In this document: in pieces, positions 1 to 6,099 of the stretch
Numbering within the stretch: position 1 is the stretch's first letter
Layout: every line of letters begins with the position of its first letter
Virus record (IMG/VR): IMGVR_UViG_3300009161_000301
Coordinates: 1 to 20,080 of that record
Source of the DNA: a virus
Direction: 5' to 3' (one strand)
Length of the DNA: 20,080 nt
Made by a program: the position numbers and the translations under genes
The notes under the pieces: generated by a model
The model's database searches: none
The model's input: only the letters and a program-made list of their open reading frames with translations
Told to the model about the DNA's origin: nothing

Positions 1-176
1 AAGTGGACCCTAGACACGAAAGCCCCCAATTCCGTTGGAAATCTAATACCAACCCTAAAGGGCATACCTATGTAGACGGAGAGGCTGTCAACATAGACGA
101 CCTCCATCAAGCAGCAGGGTTTACCAAGCGTGACCCACAATACCTTCTAGAGAAGCGTAAAGCAAAGAAGAAGTAA
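1..176 (+). CDS. 3' end of a protein of unknown function (5' truncated)
   Basis: An open frame (codons in phase with base 3) runs from the window edge to a TAA at 174-176, giving about 57 visible residues. The tail is polar and very basic at its end (EKRKAKKK). I do not recognise the family; the fragment contains the segment YVDGEAVNIDDLHQAAGF. Its stop codon overlaps the ATG of the next gene by one base (TAATG), so it is the upstream member of the rightward cassette that continues to 1244. The neighbours are small proteins with catalytic-looking domains, which may be late-region accessory genes, but this fragment alone does not establish its role. Confidence 0.7.
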   Translation, partial: VDPRHESPQFRWKSNTNPKGHTYVDGEAVNIDDLHQAAGFTKRDPQYLLEKRKAKKK

Positions 177-601
177 TGGCTGCACACGAACATTTAAACC
201 CTGACCAACTTAAGGGTATAGCCGAAGCACATGGTGCTAAGTACTTTGCCAACTATCAAGACCCAGAGAAGCGTGACCGAGGCATGTGTTATGAGTATTC
301 AGACCATTTTGGAAATTACAGTGGGATAAAAGGAGTACACAGTAAGAGTTGGGATATGGATGGCGGTGGTCATTCAATGAGCGTTGTTCCAACCACTCAA
401 GGACCTCACGCAGTAGATTTTACGTATATACAGTACGATAAAACAGCAAAAATGCCTATTGTTGAACATTTAGATGCTTATCGTGCTCGTGCTCATAGGG
501 ACCATAAAGAACCAAATGAAGACCCTAAAAGGTATAAACCAGAGCACATTGATGAACACATCTACCCAAGCATGGACTGGAAACACGGGGACCCACTGTA
601 A
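176..601 (+). CDS. Small protein with possible papain/transglutaminase-like Cys-His-Asp triad
   Basis: A 141-residue protein starting at the ATG inside TAATG. The N-terminus reads MAAHEHLNPDQL and is shared in part with the next gene (MAAQEHLSGQL). The centre has an ordered Cys38 (RGMCYEYS), His66 (GGGHSMSV) and Asp81 (VDFTYIQYD), with a hydrophobic strand after the His. That order and spacing resemble papain-like or transglutaminase-like folds, including those found in polymorphic-toxin tips. This is pattern recognition only; no homology was computed. The C-terminal 40 residues are charged and rich in His, Pro, Glu and Lys. It lies in a rightward cassette with two ParB-like genes. Alternatives are a structural or head-associated protein without catalysis. 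Confidence 0.8.
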   Translation: MAAHEHLNPDQLKGIAEAHGAKYFANYQDPEKRDRGMCYEYSDHFGNYSGIKGVHSKSWDMDGGGHSMSVVPTTQGPHAVDFTYIQYDKTAKMPIVEHLDAYRARAHRDHKEPNEDPKRYKPEHIDEHIYPSMDWKHGDPL

Positions 602-948
602 TGGCGGCTCAAGAGCACTTAAGCGGTCAGTTGTCTATGTTCATCCCTGCACGGGAACTGATGGACTACACCGCAGGGCATACCGAGGGCTTTGGCGACA
701 AGTACCTACTTTTGTCTGAGTCCCCTGGGGTTATCAGAGAAAAGTTGCAAGAATCTAAAGAAAAGTCATCATCGGGTCGCTACGGCAGTAAAGATAGCCT
801 TCACGACAGTATTAGAAAAGAAGGTGTTAAATACCCAATAGCACTACGTATCCGTAAAAATGGCGTACAAATCAATGATGGTCACCACCGAGTCGTATCG
901 GCACATGACATCAACCCAAATATGGAAGTACCAGTGAGGTACATGTAA
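601..948 (+). CDS. ParB/Srx-like domain protein
   Basis: A 115-residue protein whose start overlaps the previous stop (TAATG). Residues about 65-115 form a ParB-like fold: a segment resembling 'LHDSIRKEGVKYPIALRI', then the signature DGHHRV at 93-98 and AHDINPN at 101-107. ParB-type domains bind nucleotides (CTP in true ParB) or act as nucleases or phosphotransferases in stand-alone and toxin versions; in phages they are often encoded near head or packaging genes. No helix-turn-helix DNA-binding part is present, so this is not a partition protein. The N-terminus (MAAQEHLSGQL) resembles that of the upstream gene. The next gene is a divergent paralogue. Confidence 0.85.
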   Translation: MAAQEHLSGQLSMFIPARELMDYTAGHTEGFGDKYLLLSESPGVIREKLQESKEKSSSGRYGSKDSLHDSIRKEGVKYPIALRIRKNGVQINDGHHRVVSAHDINPNMEVPVRYM

Positions 949-1244
949 TGGGTAAGCGTCTTACTGCACAACAAATCATGGATAACTACCAACCTGGGGA
1001 TATGTTGCGTGAAGACACCCCTGAAACCTTCTGGGCAGGCAAGTTAGAATCTGCTAAAACTACTAAAGTATCTGAGGACAAGACTTTGTACCAAGACCTT
1101 GAAGAGCGTGGTCAACAGAAGCCAGTCACTATTGGCTATAAGGGGTTTGGGTCACCGTCTATCTTAGATGGTCATCACCGTTTAGCAGCATTACACCACA
1201 TGAACCCTAACCAGTTTGTGAAATACCGAAGGGTAACCCCGTAG
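948..1244 (+). CDS. ParB/Srx-like domain protein (paralogue of the upstream gene)
   Basis: A 98-residue protein starting within TAATG of the preceding gene. The ParB-like core has LYQDLEERGQQKPVTIG at 47-63, DGHHRLAALH at 74-83 and NPNQ at 86-89, parallel to DGHHRVVSAH..NPN in the upstream protein. The N-terminal part (RLTAQQIMDNYQPGDML) is weakly similar to LSGQLSMFIPARELM of the paralogue. The gene ends with TAG at 1242-1244, directly followed by an AT-rich inverted repeat, so it is the last gene of the rightward cassette. Two adjacent, diverged copies suggest an old tandem duplication. Activity (nuclease, NTPase or binding only) cannot be told from sequence. Confidence 0.85.
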   Translation: MGKRLTAQQIMDNYQPGDMLREDTPETFWAGKLESAKTTKVSEDKTLYQDLEERGQQKPVTIGYKGFGSPSILDGHHRLAALHHMNPNQFVKYRRVTP

Positions 1245-1287
1245 TACTAAATTTAGAGCGAAATTTAGTACAAACAGTAGCCTACTG
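1244..1287. terminator. Inverted repeats after the rightward cassette, possible bidirectional terminator
   Basis: GTACTAAATTT (1244-1254) pairs perfectly with AAATTTAGTAC (1261-1271) around a 6-base loop, starting on the last base of the ParB-like gene's stop codon. A second short palindrome, CAGTAGCCTACTG, follows at about 1275-1287. There is no strong T-run directly after the first stem, so termination is inferred from position between converging genes. Confidence 0.45.
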
Positions 1288-1324
1288 AAGTCGGAATAGA
1301 TGTGAAATAAGCCTATGTATGGGC

Positions 1325-1351
1325 AAAATTGATGTGTGTGTCCAATTTTTT
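1325..1351 (+). terminator. Weak hairpin followed by T-run
   Basis: AAAATTG (1325-1331) can pair with CAATTTT (1343-1349) and the T-run reaches base 1351. The stem is AU-rich and weak, but its position about 80 bases after the last rightward gene fits a backup intrinsic terminator for plus-strand transcription. The following bases are G-rich. Confidence 0.3.
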
Positions 1352-1410
1352 GGGGTGGGTCTATCTAGTGGGGTGGTGCGTATTGGCTAGTGGGGGCTCC
1401 ACCCCTCACA

Positions 1411-1548
1411 ACCCTCAACCTCTACTAAAGGGTGGGGGGGTCTAACCCTCAACTAGAGAGTTAGGGTTAGAGTTTGCCCAAGTCTCAACCACTACTAGAG
1501 GGTTCATCCACCGTGTATACCCCATAGTCTCTACCTACAGTAGAGGGT
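1411..1548. repeat. Four-unit array of imperfect palindromes (consensus about CTCAACC-CTACTAGAGGGTT)
   Basis: Four related units can be aligned at about 1411-1434, 1444-1468, 1483-1504 and 1528-1548. Each keeps an AGAGGGTT-like or AAGGGT-like right half after a CTAC or CAAC core. Most can fold on themselves: unit 2 pairs AACCCT with AGGGTT, and unit 4 pairs CTCTAC with GTAGAG. Unit spacing is about 33-44 bases. Iterated units of this kind are typical of protein-binding iterons or operators, but could also be repeated terminator-like hairpins. Confidence 0.55.
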
Positions 1549-1781
1549 TATACCATGTGGTTTAGTGTTTGGGCGAATCCTTACTGGGCATGGAGCAACG
1601 CTCAACAACGCATTAGGAGGCTCTAGGAGCGTTTGGGATGGCGTAATAGCCCAGATACAGCACTACCCCGTCTGCATCGCTCTACGAGGCTCTACGTGGG
1701 CAATCCATGCCTACTTCTGGGTCTATGGCTGGGGCATGAATCGGTATCGGGGACTAGGTGGAGCATTAGCCCTATGCCACG

Positions 1782-1810
1782 TGTGCCAGTAGCAACTATT
1801 CGCTGGCACA
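1782..1810. repeat. 8-bp perfect inverted repeat
   Basis: TGTGCCAG (1782-1789) pairs with CTGGCACA (1803-1810) around a 13-base loop, 24 bases beyond the stop of the leftward ORF at 1834. No T-run follows on either strand. It may be a transcript-end stabilising hairpin or a protein-binding palindrome. Confidence 0.4.
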
Positions 1811-1833
1811 GCACCAGAACGCTCCAGATGCTC

Positions 1834-2082
1834 CTACACGCTCCAGACCGCTACAGACTCACCATTCAGCGTTACCGACTCCAGAACACGCTCACGCATC
1901 CCTACGGCATACTCCAGCGACTCCAGATGCTCCTGTATTCCCTCCATGATGAGGATGATGTCCATGACTCCAGATGGTGAATGTCGGGCGATTCTGCACG
2001 AGTACTCAGCCAGACTCACCAGCACCATCTGGGCATCCAGTCTTTGCTCCTCGGTGTACGTGTCCACGTCATGTATGAGCAT
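1834..2082 (-). CDS. Hypothetical protein, 82 residues, GC-rich codon usage
   Basis: The most protein-like frame of the 1.5-2.1 kb region: MLIHDVDTYTEEQRLDAQMV at the N-terminus, a hydrophobic centre (GVMDIILIMEGIQ) and a Leu/Glu-rich amphipathic C-terminal half. It is on the same strand as the genes to its right and is the last leftward frame before the junction. Codons are noticeably richer in CTG, GAG and GTG than in neighbouring genes. The ribosome binding site is poor (GAAGG directly before the ATG), so the start is uncertain; a TTGACA-like hexamer lies about 20 bases upstream. No family is recognised. A plus-strand frame overlaps it antisense and is judged a shadow. Confidence 0.45.
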   Translation of the reverse strand: MLIHDVDTYTEEQRLDAQMVLVSLAEYSCRIARHSPSGVMDIILIMEGIQEHLESLEYAVGMRERVLESVTLNGESVAVWSV

Positions 2083-2163
2083 CCTTCGGTATCAGAGTGT
2101 CAAGTATCTGGGCGAAAAAATGGCTTTAGCGGCGAGATGAAATCATCAATAAAAATGGGGCTT

Positions 2164-2178
2164 ATTTGCAGGCCGTAT
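2164..2178. repeat. 15-base exact repeat, copy 1 (other copy 4913-4927)
   Basis: ATTTGCAGGCCGTAT occurs here and again at 4913-4927. On the minus strand both copies lie immediately after a stop codon: here the stop of the tiny ORF 2184-2270, there the stop of the zinc-ribbon gene. Confidence 0.6.
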
Positions 2179-2183
2179 TCACG

Positions 2184-2270
2184 TCAATGGAATGCAGTTG
2201 TCACGAGCATTCGACCCACGTCATTCAATGAATCCAGTATGAATTGCCATGACTCATCATCCATGAGCAT
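2184..2270 (-). CDS. Possible 28-residue peptide or gene remnant
   Basis: A short frame (MLMDDESWQFILDSLNDVGR then MLVTTAFH) between the terminator of the 2380 gene and the 2082 ORF. The composition is protein-like and amphipathic, but no good ribosome binding site lies at the usual distance; an AGGAGG is about 25 bases upstream. It is followed at once by the 15-base repeat that also follows the zinc-ribbon gene at 4927, so it could be the remains of a larger gene whose 3' flank was duplicated. No family recognised. Confidence 0.22.
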   Translation of the reverse strand: MLMDDESWQFILDSLNDVGRMLVTTAFH

Positions 2271-2282
2271 TCATTCCAGAGG

Positions 2283-2299
2283 CTTAGAACGCCTCCTAT
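2283..2299. repeat. 17-base near-identical intergenic element, copy 1 (other copy 6019-6035)
   Basis: CTTAGAACGCCTCCTAT here and CTTAGAACGCTTCCTAT at 6019-6035 differ at one base. Both lie 25-45 bases beyond a terminator, in transcription direction on the minus strand, ahead of the next leftward frame. Each is flanked by different short inverted repeats (GAGGC/GCCTC here; CGCCT/AGGCG there). Confidence 0.55.
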
Positions 2300-2324
2300 C
2301 GCCTGTAAATCTGGGCATAAATGC

Positions 2325-2360
2325 AAAAAACCCCGATACCCATCAATCTGGGTATCGGGG
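2325..2360 (-). terminator. Rho-independent terminator of the DUF6011-type gene
   Basis: On the minus strand CCCCGATACCC pairs with GGGTATCGGGG (2331-2360), followed by six T residues (2325-2330). It begins about 20 bases after the stop codon of the gene ending at 2380. Confidence 0.9.
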
Positions 2361-2379
2361 CTCGTGCAGAGCGATTGAC

Positions 2380-3213
2380 TCACCAGATGTCAGAGCCCTC
2401 CGCACACTTCGCACCCATGCCACGCTTCCGTGATTCATCATCGGTCAGGATGCGATTGCAATGAAAACATCTGCCGAGATTCTGGGCGAATTGCATCTGG
2501 GCTTCATCCCATTGGGCTGAGTCCATTGCTTCAATCGCATCCATCACACGCTTCGCCTCGGTGAGTGACATGACTGGCGAATTGCTTGTGTCCTCGTGGT
2601 GAAATGCTCCACCAACGATTCGCTTCAGAACGTAAATCGTTCCCGACTTCCGCCTGCTCACAACGAAACCATAGAAATCCAAATCGTTGTTGCCCGTGTG
2701 CGATGGCAATGCGAAGTAAGCATCGCCATCCAAATCTGCACACGCTTCAGCGATGAATGCTTCAACACGCTTCGCAAGAATTGATGAAGGCTTCGCAGGC
2801 TCAATGCACTCACCCTTCAGATGCCACGTGCTCCATCCACTCTGACTCATCACGGCGAGTCCACTCATGTAAGCGACATCATGTCCGCAGAGTTCGCATG
2901 ACTTCGCAAACTTATTTTGGATGATGCGTGTCATTCCAGATGTTCCTGCATCAACGATGTGCGAACAGTCGTACGAGTAGAACACTTCGCTTTGCGATGA
3001 CTTCGCAGGAGTGATGACATCAACAGGCTTGTCCTTCAATTCTGAAATCAATTTGCTCGCCTGTGACTTGGTGATGTTCGCATTCTTGGATTCAATCCAC
3101 GACTTCGCAGATTCAATCGTTGGCTCAATGCCGAACAACGATGCACGTTGTGACATGAGCGTGAGCAGAAACTTCATCTGCGGTTCGGTGATTGGTTCGG
3201 TACTTACTGACAT
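2380..3213 (-). CDS. Zinc-binding protein with C-terminal DUF6011-type module
   Basis: A 277-residue protein. The N-terminus (residues 8-60) has the pattern EPQMKFLLTLMSQRA then ITKSQASKLISELK, a helical segment common at the front of phage proteins that end in DUF6011. A central zinc-ribbon-like pair, CELCG at 106-110, may pair with Cys83 and Cys136. The C-terminus (249-272) matches the DUF6011 pattern: GRCFHCNRILTDDESRKRG followed by MGAKCAEG, with Cys249, Cys252 and Cys270 as likely metal ligands. The start has a strong site (GGAGG, 5 bases upstream). It is a single-gene unit: its own promoter-like element at 3246 and terminator at 2325. Function is unknown; nucleic-acid binding is a reasonable guess. 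Confidence 0.88.
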   Translation of the reverse strand: MSVSTEPITEPQMKFLLTLMSQRASLFGIEPTIESAKSWIESKNANITKSQASKLISELKDKPVDVITPAKSSQSEVFYSYDCSHIVDAGTSGMTRIIQNKFAKSCELCGHDVAYMSGLAVMSQSGWSTWHLKGECIEPAKPSSILAKRVEAFIAEACADLDGDAYFALPSHTGNNDLDFYGFVVSRRKSGTIYVLKRIVGGAFHHEDTSNSPVMSLTEAKRVMDAIEAMDSAQWDEAQMQFAQNLGRCFHCNRILTDDESRKRGMGAKCAEGSDIW

Positions 3214-3245
3214 GGTGACCTCCTCTGGTCATTTGGGTTGATTGA

Positions 3246-3257
3246 ACAGTACAGATA
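3246..3257 (-). promoter_or_regulatory. Promoter-like element CTGTACTGT (copy A)
   Basis: On the minus strand, CTGTACTGT precedes the ATG at 3213 by 33 bases. The core TACTGT (3246-3251) fits the actinobacterial -10 pattern TAnnnT. No recognisable -35 lies 16-18 bases upstream. It is one of six copies placed before leftward genes. Confidence 0.5.
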
Positions 3258-3282
3258 TTTTGGGCGAAATTGGTGCTGGGTC

Positions 3283-4770
3283 TTAGCCCTCCCATCCATA
3301 GGACTCCAGCACCAACATGGCAACGGCTTTGCGCTCGTCATCCAGAAGGTCATCTGCCTCGCCATCCAGAACGCTGGACAGGATTCGGTTCTTCATCAGG
3401 ATGATTTGAAGCATTCGCTCATCAATCGTTGAGTGCTCCTCAATCGCTGACAACATGACGTGCGAAACGACATCACGCTTCTGTCCGATTCTCTGCAGAC
3501 GGTCTTCGCATTGCAGAAGGTCTGCTGATGTCCACGGCAACGATGCACTCACGTGGTGACGTGCTGACGTGAGTGTGAGTCCAGTTCCCGATGCAATGAT
3601 GTTGCCAACCAACACTCGTGCTGTTCCGTTCTGGAATGCATCAACACTCGCCATCTTCGCTGAGTCACTCATGCCACCAACAACTTGTACTGCATTCACA
3701 TCTGCAAATGCATCCATGTATCGCTGTGCCTCTTCCTTGAATGCACAAGTGATGAACACCTGCTCATCGTTCTCCAGAAGTTCACGCACGTAGGCAACGA
3801 CTCCATTCACTTTGCCAAGCGATGACAACTTGCGAAGTTCATTGATGCGAATCAATGCTTCTGCACGTTCAACATTGTTCGCCTTCTCCTGACCTTTGGT
3901 GATGCGAATCCACTCGTAGAGATTCGCTTCGGCGTAGCGGTACAACTTCTCGTACTTCGCTTCCATCTCCATCGCAACTTCCATGCGACCCTTGTTCGGC
4001 AATTCCAGAACATCGGAACGCTTCATGCGAAGCATGAATGAGCCCACGAGAACATCGTGCAATTCATTCAAGCGTTGAGCACCACGTGTGCCGTAGTTGT
4101 CAATGCGTGGTGCATAGCGAGCCATGTATCCACGGATGCCACCTTCAAATGCTCCCTGTTGCTCCAGACCATTGATGACCGACAGCAATTCCATCGGGCG
4201 ATTGATGAGTGGCGTTCCCGACATCATCACTCGGATTCCAGACAACGGAATTGAGTGTGCAATATCAATTACGGCTTGCGAACGCTTTGCACGTTTGCCA
4301 CCCTTGATGCGCTGACACTCATCAACAATGATTCCCTTCGCATGACCCTTCAACAGATTCTTATAGCCATCTGCCGATGTGTCACCCATGATGAGTACAT
4401 CAACATCTGGAAATGATTTGATTCCTTGCTTCACAGGGTTAGTACCCGTGATGGTATGCACACTCATGTGCGGAGCGAAACGTGCGAACTCACGCTTGAA
4501 TTGCAATCGCATTGTCGGTGGGCAAACGATGAGCATTGGTCGCATTCCTGCTTCAACACTTGATTGCGAAATCGCAACAGCAGTTGGTGACTTGCCAGTT
4601 CCCATCTCCATCGCAAGCAACACTCGCTGACGCTCCAATGCAAACTTGGTCGCTTCAATTTGATGTGGCATCAATGGCAATGCAGTTTCGTGAACAGCGA
4701 AGTTCAACTTGCTTGGTGCATCATTCAAAATTGACATGAAGCCTTGAAGTGCATCTGATTGGGTTTTCAT
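3283..4770 (-). CDS. SNF2-type superfamily 2 DNA helicase/translocase
   Basis: A 495-residue ATPase; the ATG at 4770 is chosen because GGAGG lies 5 bases upstream, while the longer frame to 4881 crosses a promoter-like element. Motifs in order: LMPHQ (33-37); Walker A MGTGKS (56-61); Walker B IVDECQR (148-154); SGTP (184-187); and in the second RecA lobe GGMSDS (365-370), ASGTGLTLTSA (393-403) and DRLQRIGQKR (423-432). The last is the arginine-finger motif VI typical of SNF2 proteins. Phage members are compact, without chromatin domains, and are thought to act in DNA replication, recombination or remodelling. It is a monocistronic unit preceded by promoter element B and a terminator. The family call is secure; the precise role is not. 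Confidence 0.95.
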   Translation of the reverse strand: MKTQSDALQGFMSILNDAPSKLNFAVHETALPLMPHQIEATKFALERQRVLLAMEMGTGKSPTAVAISQSSVEAGMRPMLIVCPPTMRLQFKREFARFAPHMSVHTITGTNPVKQGIKSFPDVDVLIMGDTSADGYKNLLKGHAKGIIVDECQRIKGGKRAKRSQAVIDIAHSIPLSGIRVMMSGTPLINRPMELLSVINGLEQQGAFEGGIRGYMARYAPRIDNYGTRGAQRLNELHDVLVGSFMLRMKRSDVLELPNKGRMEVAMEMEAKYEKLYRYAEANLYEWIRITKGQEKANNVERAEALIRINELRKLSSLGKVNGVVAYVRELLENDEQVFITCAFKEEAQRYMDAFADVNAVQVVGGMSDSAKMASVDAFQNGTARVLVGNIIASGTGLTLTSARHHVSASLPWTSADLLQCEDRLQRIGQKRDVVSHVMLSAIEEHSTIDERMLQIILMKNRILSSVLDGEADDLLDDERKAVAMLVLESYGWEG

Positions 4771-4827
4771 ATTTCCTCCTGTGGAATTGGTTGGGTTCAT
4801 CGTATCCAGAACGGAATGGATTCGGCA

Positions 4828-4841
4828 GGACATTACAGACT
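4828..4841 (-). promoter_or_regulatory. Promoter-like element GTCTGTAATGTCC (copy B)
   Basis: Minus-strand element with core TAATGT (4830-4835), preceded by a run of eight A, located between the terminator at 4868-4902 and the helicase start at 4770. The implied leader is about 50 bases. The terminator-then-promoter order supports a new transcription unit. Confidence 0.55.
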
Positions 4842-4867
4842 TTTTTTTACAGCCCCAGAATGCCCAA

Positions 4868-4902
4868 AGCCCCGACTCCACAGGGGTTCTGGAGTCAGGG
4901 CT
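4868..4902 (-). terminator. Terminator hairpin after the zinc-ribbon gene
   Basis: AGCCCCGACTCC (4868-4879) pairs with GGAGTCAGGGCT (4891-4902), a 12-bp stem with one G-T type mismatch. On the minus strand it starts 25 bases after the stop of the gene ending at 4927. The T-run is short (CTTT). Confidence 0.75.
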
Positions 4903-4912
4903 CTGGCTGGCG

Positions 4913-4927
4913 ATTTGCAGGCCGTAT
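4913..4927. repeat. 15-base exact repeat, copy 2 (other copy 2164-2178)
   Basis: Same 15 bases as at 2164-2178, here abutting the stop codon (4927-4929) of the zinc-ribbon gene and preceding its terminator. Confidence 0.6.
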
Positions 4928-5664
4928 CAACTGATTCGTTGAGTGCCATCCTGAGTCCACGTCTGTCCTCGGTGGTTTTCACATACCCAGTCATGCGTGG
5001 CATCGCATCCACACTCATCTTCTCCCCACGCACAGATGTCATCTTTGCCATCACGCTTATCCTCGTATTCGTGCAGAGCACTCAATTCAGCACCACGAGT
5101 GTCACCATCATCATCAGATGCTGTTGCCATTTTGACTGCCATCTCCATGATTGCATTGCCCATCTCAGCCGTGAATACAAACTCGTGACTTCGCACACCA
5201 TCACGCCACGCCCTGCGAATCTGTCCGTCTGCAATCGCTGTCCACTTGACAGCACTCACAATGTCATGGCGAGACAAGCGTGTGAAGATTCCATCGTTGG
5301 CAACACGCTCAACTGTTGAAAGACTCATGTCGTACTGTTCCACTTCAATGAAGCAATCTCGGAATCCAATCGGATGATTGTTCTCTGAGTAACCAACGTC
5401 AATGCCGACATCTTTCCAGTTGCCAACACTTGCGAACTCGGAGAGAAGAACACCTTTGACAAGTTCATCGGTGAACTGTCCTGTGGTTACAAATGAGAGT
5501 CGCATTGCAAAGTCTTGCATCGCTTCCATCGTTCCACACTCAGAGCAAATCTCGGTCTGATTGTCTCGGCGTGACAATGCACCTGCGTACATTCCAGCGT
5601 GTTCACGATTTGGAATCGGCTGTCCGCAAATAGGACACATTTTGATTTCATTTTGAATTGACAT
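4927..5664 (-). CDS. Phage zinc-ribbon protein, 245 residues
   Basis: The start at 5664 has AAAGGAG upstream and sits just after the stop of the preceding gene (5666); the longer frame would run through that gene. The N-terminus is a classic zinc ribbon: CPICG at 10-14 and CSECG at 40-44, separated by a conserved-looking GMYAGALSRRDNQTEI stretch that I associate with phage proteins of this type. A second cysteine group sits at the C-terminus (Cys211, 218, 220, 228 plus His231), so the protein may bind two metals. The middle part has no recognised domain. It forms a two-gene unit with the gene at 5666-5944 and ends at the hairpin 4868-4902. Nucleic-acid or protein binding is likely; function unknown. 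Confidence 0.88.
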   Translation of the reverse strand: MSIQNEIKMCPICGQPIPNREHAGMYAGALSRRDNQTEICSECGTMEAMQDFAMRLSFVTTGQFTDELVKGVLLSEFASVGNWKDVGIDVGYSENNHPIGFRDCFIEVEQYDMSLSTVERVANDGIFTRLSRHDIVSAVKWTAIADGQIRRAWRDGVRSHEFVFTAEMGNAIMEMAVKMATASDDDGDTRGAELSALHEYEDKRDGKDDICAWGEDECGCDATHDWVCENHRGQTWTQDGTQRIS

Positions 5665-5665
5665 T

Positions 5666-5944
5666 TCAGTATGACTCCTTTGTGATTGTGATTGAGTTGT
5701 CAAATGATTCTGTTTCAACAGAGATGTTGATGATGTCTGCAAAGAACTCACCAATCGCTTGGGCTTGGTTTGCCATTGCAATGAAATGTTCTTCAACCCA
5801 TTTGAAGTTGTCAGAAGTGTTCATTGTCTTTGCATCTTCACGGTACTTCTCTGATGCGTAACCAAGAATGCGAACAAGTGTGTACGCATCAATTACGCAA
5901 GCATCTTTTTTGGTATCTGGGATTTCTACTTTTGCAAGTCTCAT
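5666..5944 (-). CDS. Hypothetical protein, 92 residues
   Basis: The ATG at 5944 (MRLAKVEIPDTKKD) has AAAGGAG 6 bases upstream and lies downstream of a good sigma-70-type promoter, so the longer frame to 5995 is rejected. The protein is mostly helical and acidic toward the C-terminus (GEFFADIINISVETESFDNS). It has no cysteine pairs or membrane segment. Its stop lies one base before the start of the zinc-ribbon gene, so the two are almost certainly co-translated. No family recognised. Confidence 0.8.
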   Translation of the reverse strand: MRLAKVEIPDTKKDACVIDAYTLVRILGYASEKYREDAKTMNTSDNFKWVEEHFIAMANQAQAIGEFFADIINISVETESFDNSITITKESY

Positions 5945-5972
5945 TGACTGCTCCTTTTGTTTGGGTACTGAC

Positions 5973-6002
5973 ATCATATGTCGGGGGTGTATCAATGTCC
6001 AA
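5973..6002 (-). promoter_or_regulatory. Sigma-70/SigA-type promoter
   Basis: On the minus strand TTGGAC (5997-6002) and TATGAT (5973-5978) are separated by 18 bases. The predicted start of transcription is about 20 bases before the ATG at 5944, leaving room for its ribosome binding site. This box differs from the recurrent CTGTA(A/C)TGT element. Confidence 0.65.
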
Positions 6003-6018
6003 CATCTAATTTCATCGC

Positions 6019-6035
6019 CTTAGAACGCTTCCTAT
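6019..6035. repeat. 17-base near-identical intergenic element, copy 2 (other copy 2283-2299)
   Basis: CTTAGAACGCTTCCTAT, 16 of 17 bases as at 2283-2299. It lies between the terminator at 6063-6095 and the promoter at 5973-6002, enclosed by CGCCT and AGGCG. On the plus strand the enclosing repeat is followed by five T, so it might also act as a weak plus-strand terminator. Confidence 0.55.
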
Positions 6036-6062
6036 GAGGCGGTTTTTGGGGACATAACAGAA

Positions 6063-6095
6063 AAGAGCCCCAAACCACTTGGGTCTGGGGCTCTT
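6063..6095 (-). terminator. Rho-independent terminator after the 6164 gene
   Basis: AAGAGCCCCA (6063-6072) pairs with TGGGGCTCTT (6086-6095). On the minus strand the stem ends in TCTTTTCTG. It closes the unit ending at 6164, with another structured stretch in between. Confidence 0.8.
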
Positions 6096-6099
6096 CACC

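Larger units (their letters stand above)
1245..1833. other. Gene-poor junction between converging transcription units
   Basis: About 590 bases between the rightward cassette and the leftward genes. It holds the inverted repeats listed separately, a G-rich tract on the plus strand (about 1350-1440), a four-unit array of imperfect palindromes (1411-1548) and, from about 1554, a more GC-rich stretch with overlapping short frames on both strands that I do not accept as genes. No tRNA, promoter of consensus type or clear ribosome binding site was seen. A hairpin array between convergent units could be a replication origin, a packaging or recombination site, or a set of terminators; the sequence does not decide. 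Confidence 0.6.

Noticed and set aside
1411-1548. CRISPR array
   Set aside because: The units are short, imperfect, only four in number, and the spacers are not of constant length; no cas genes are near.
1565-1980. Plus-strand frames of 75 and 115 codons (1565-1792 and 1633-1980)
   Set aside because: No ribosome binding sites, GTG or TTG starts, unusual Trp/Arg/Leu-rich composition, and the longer one is antisense to the better minus-strand ORF at 1834-2082. An ATG at 1554 gives only 23 codons.
4759-5319. Plus-strand frame of 186 codons
   Set aside because: Runs antisense through the zinc-ribbon gene, a terminator and a promoter element; no supporting start signal.
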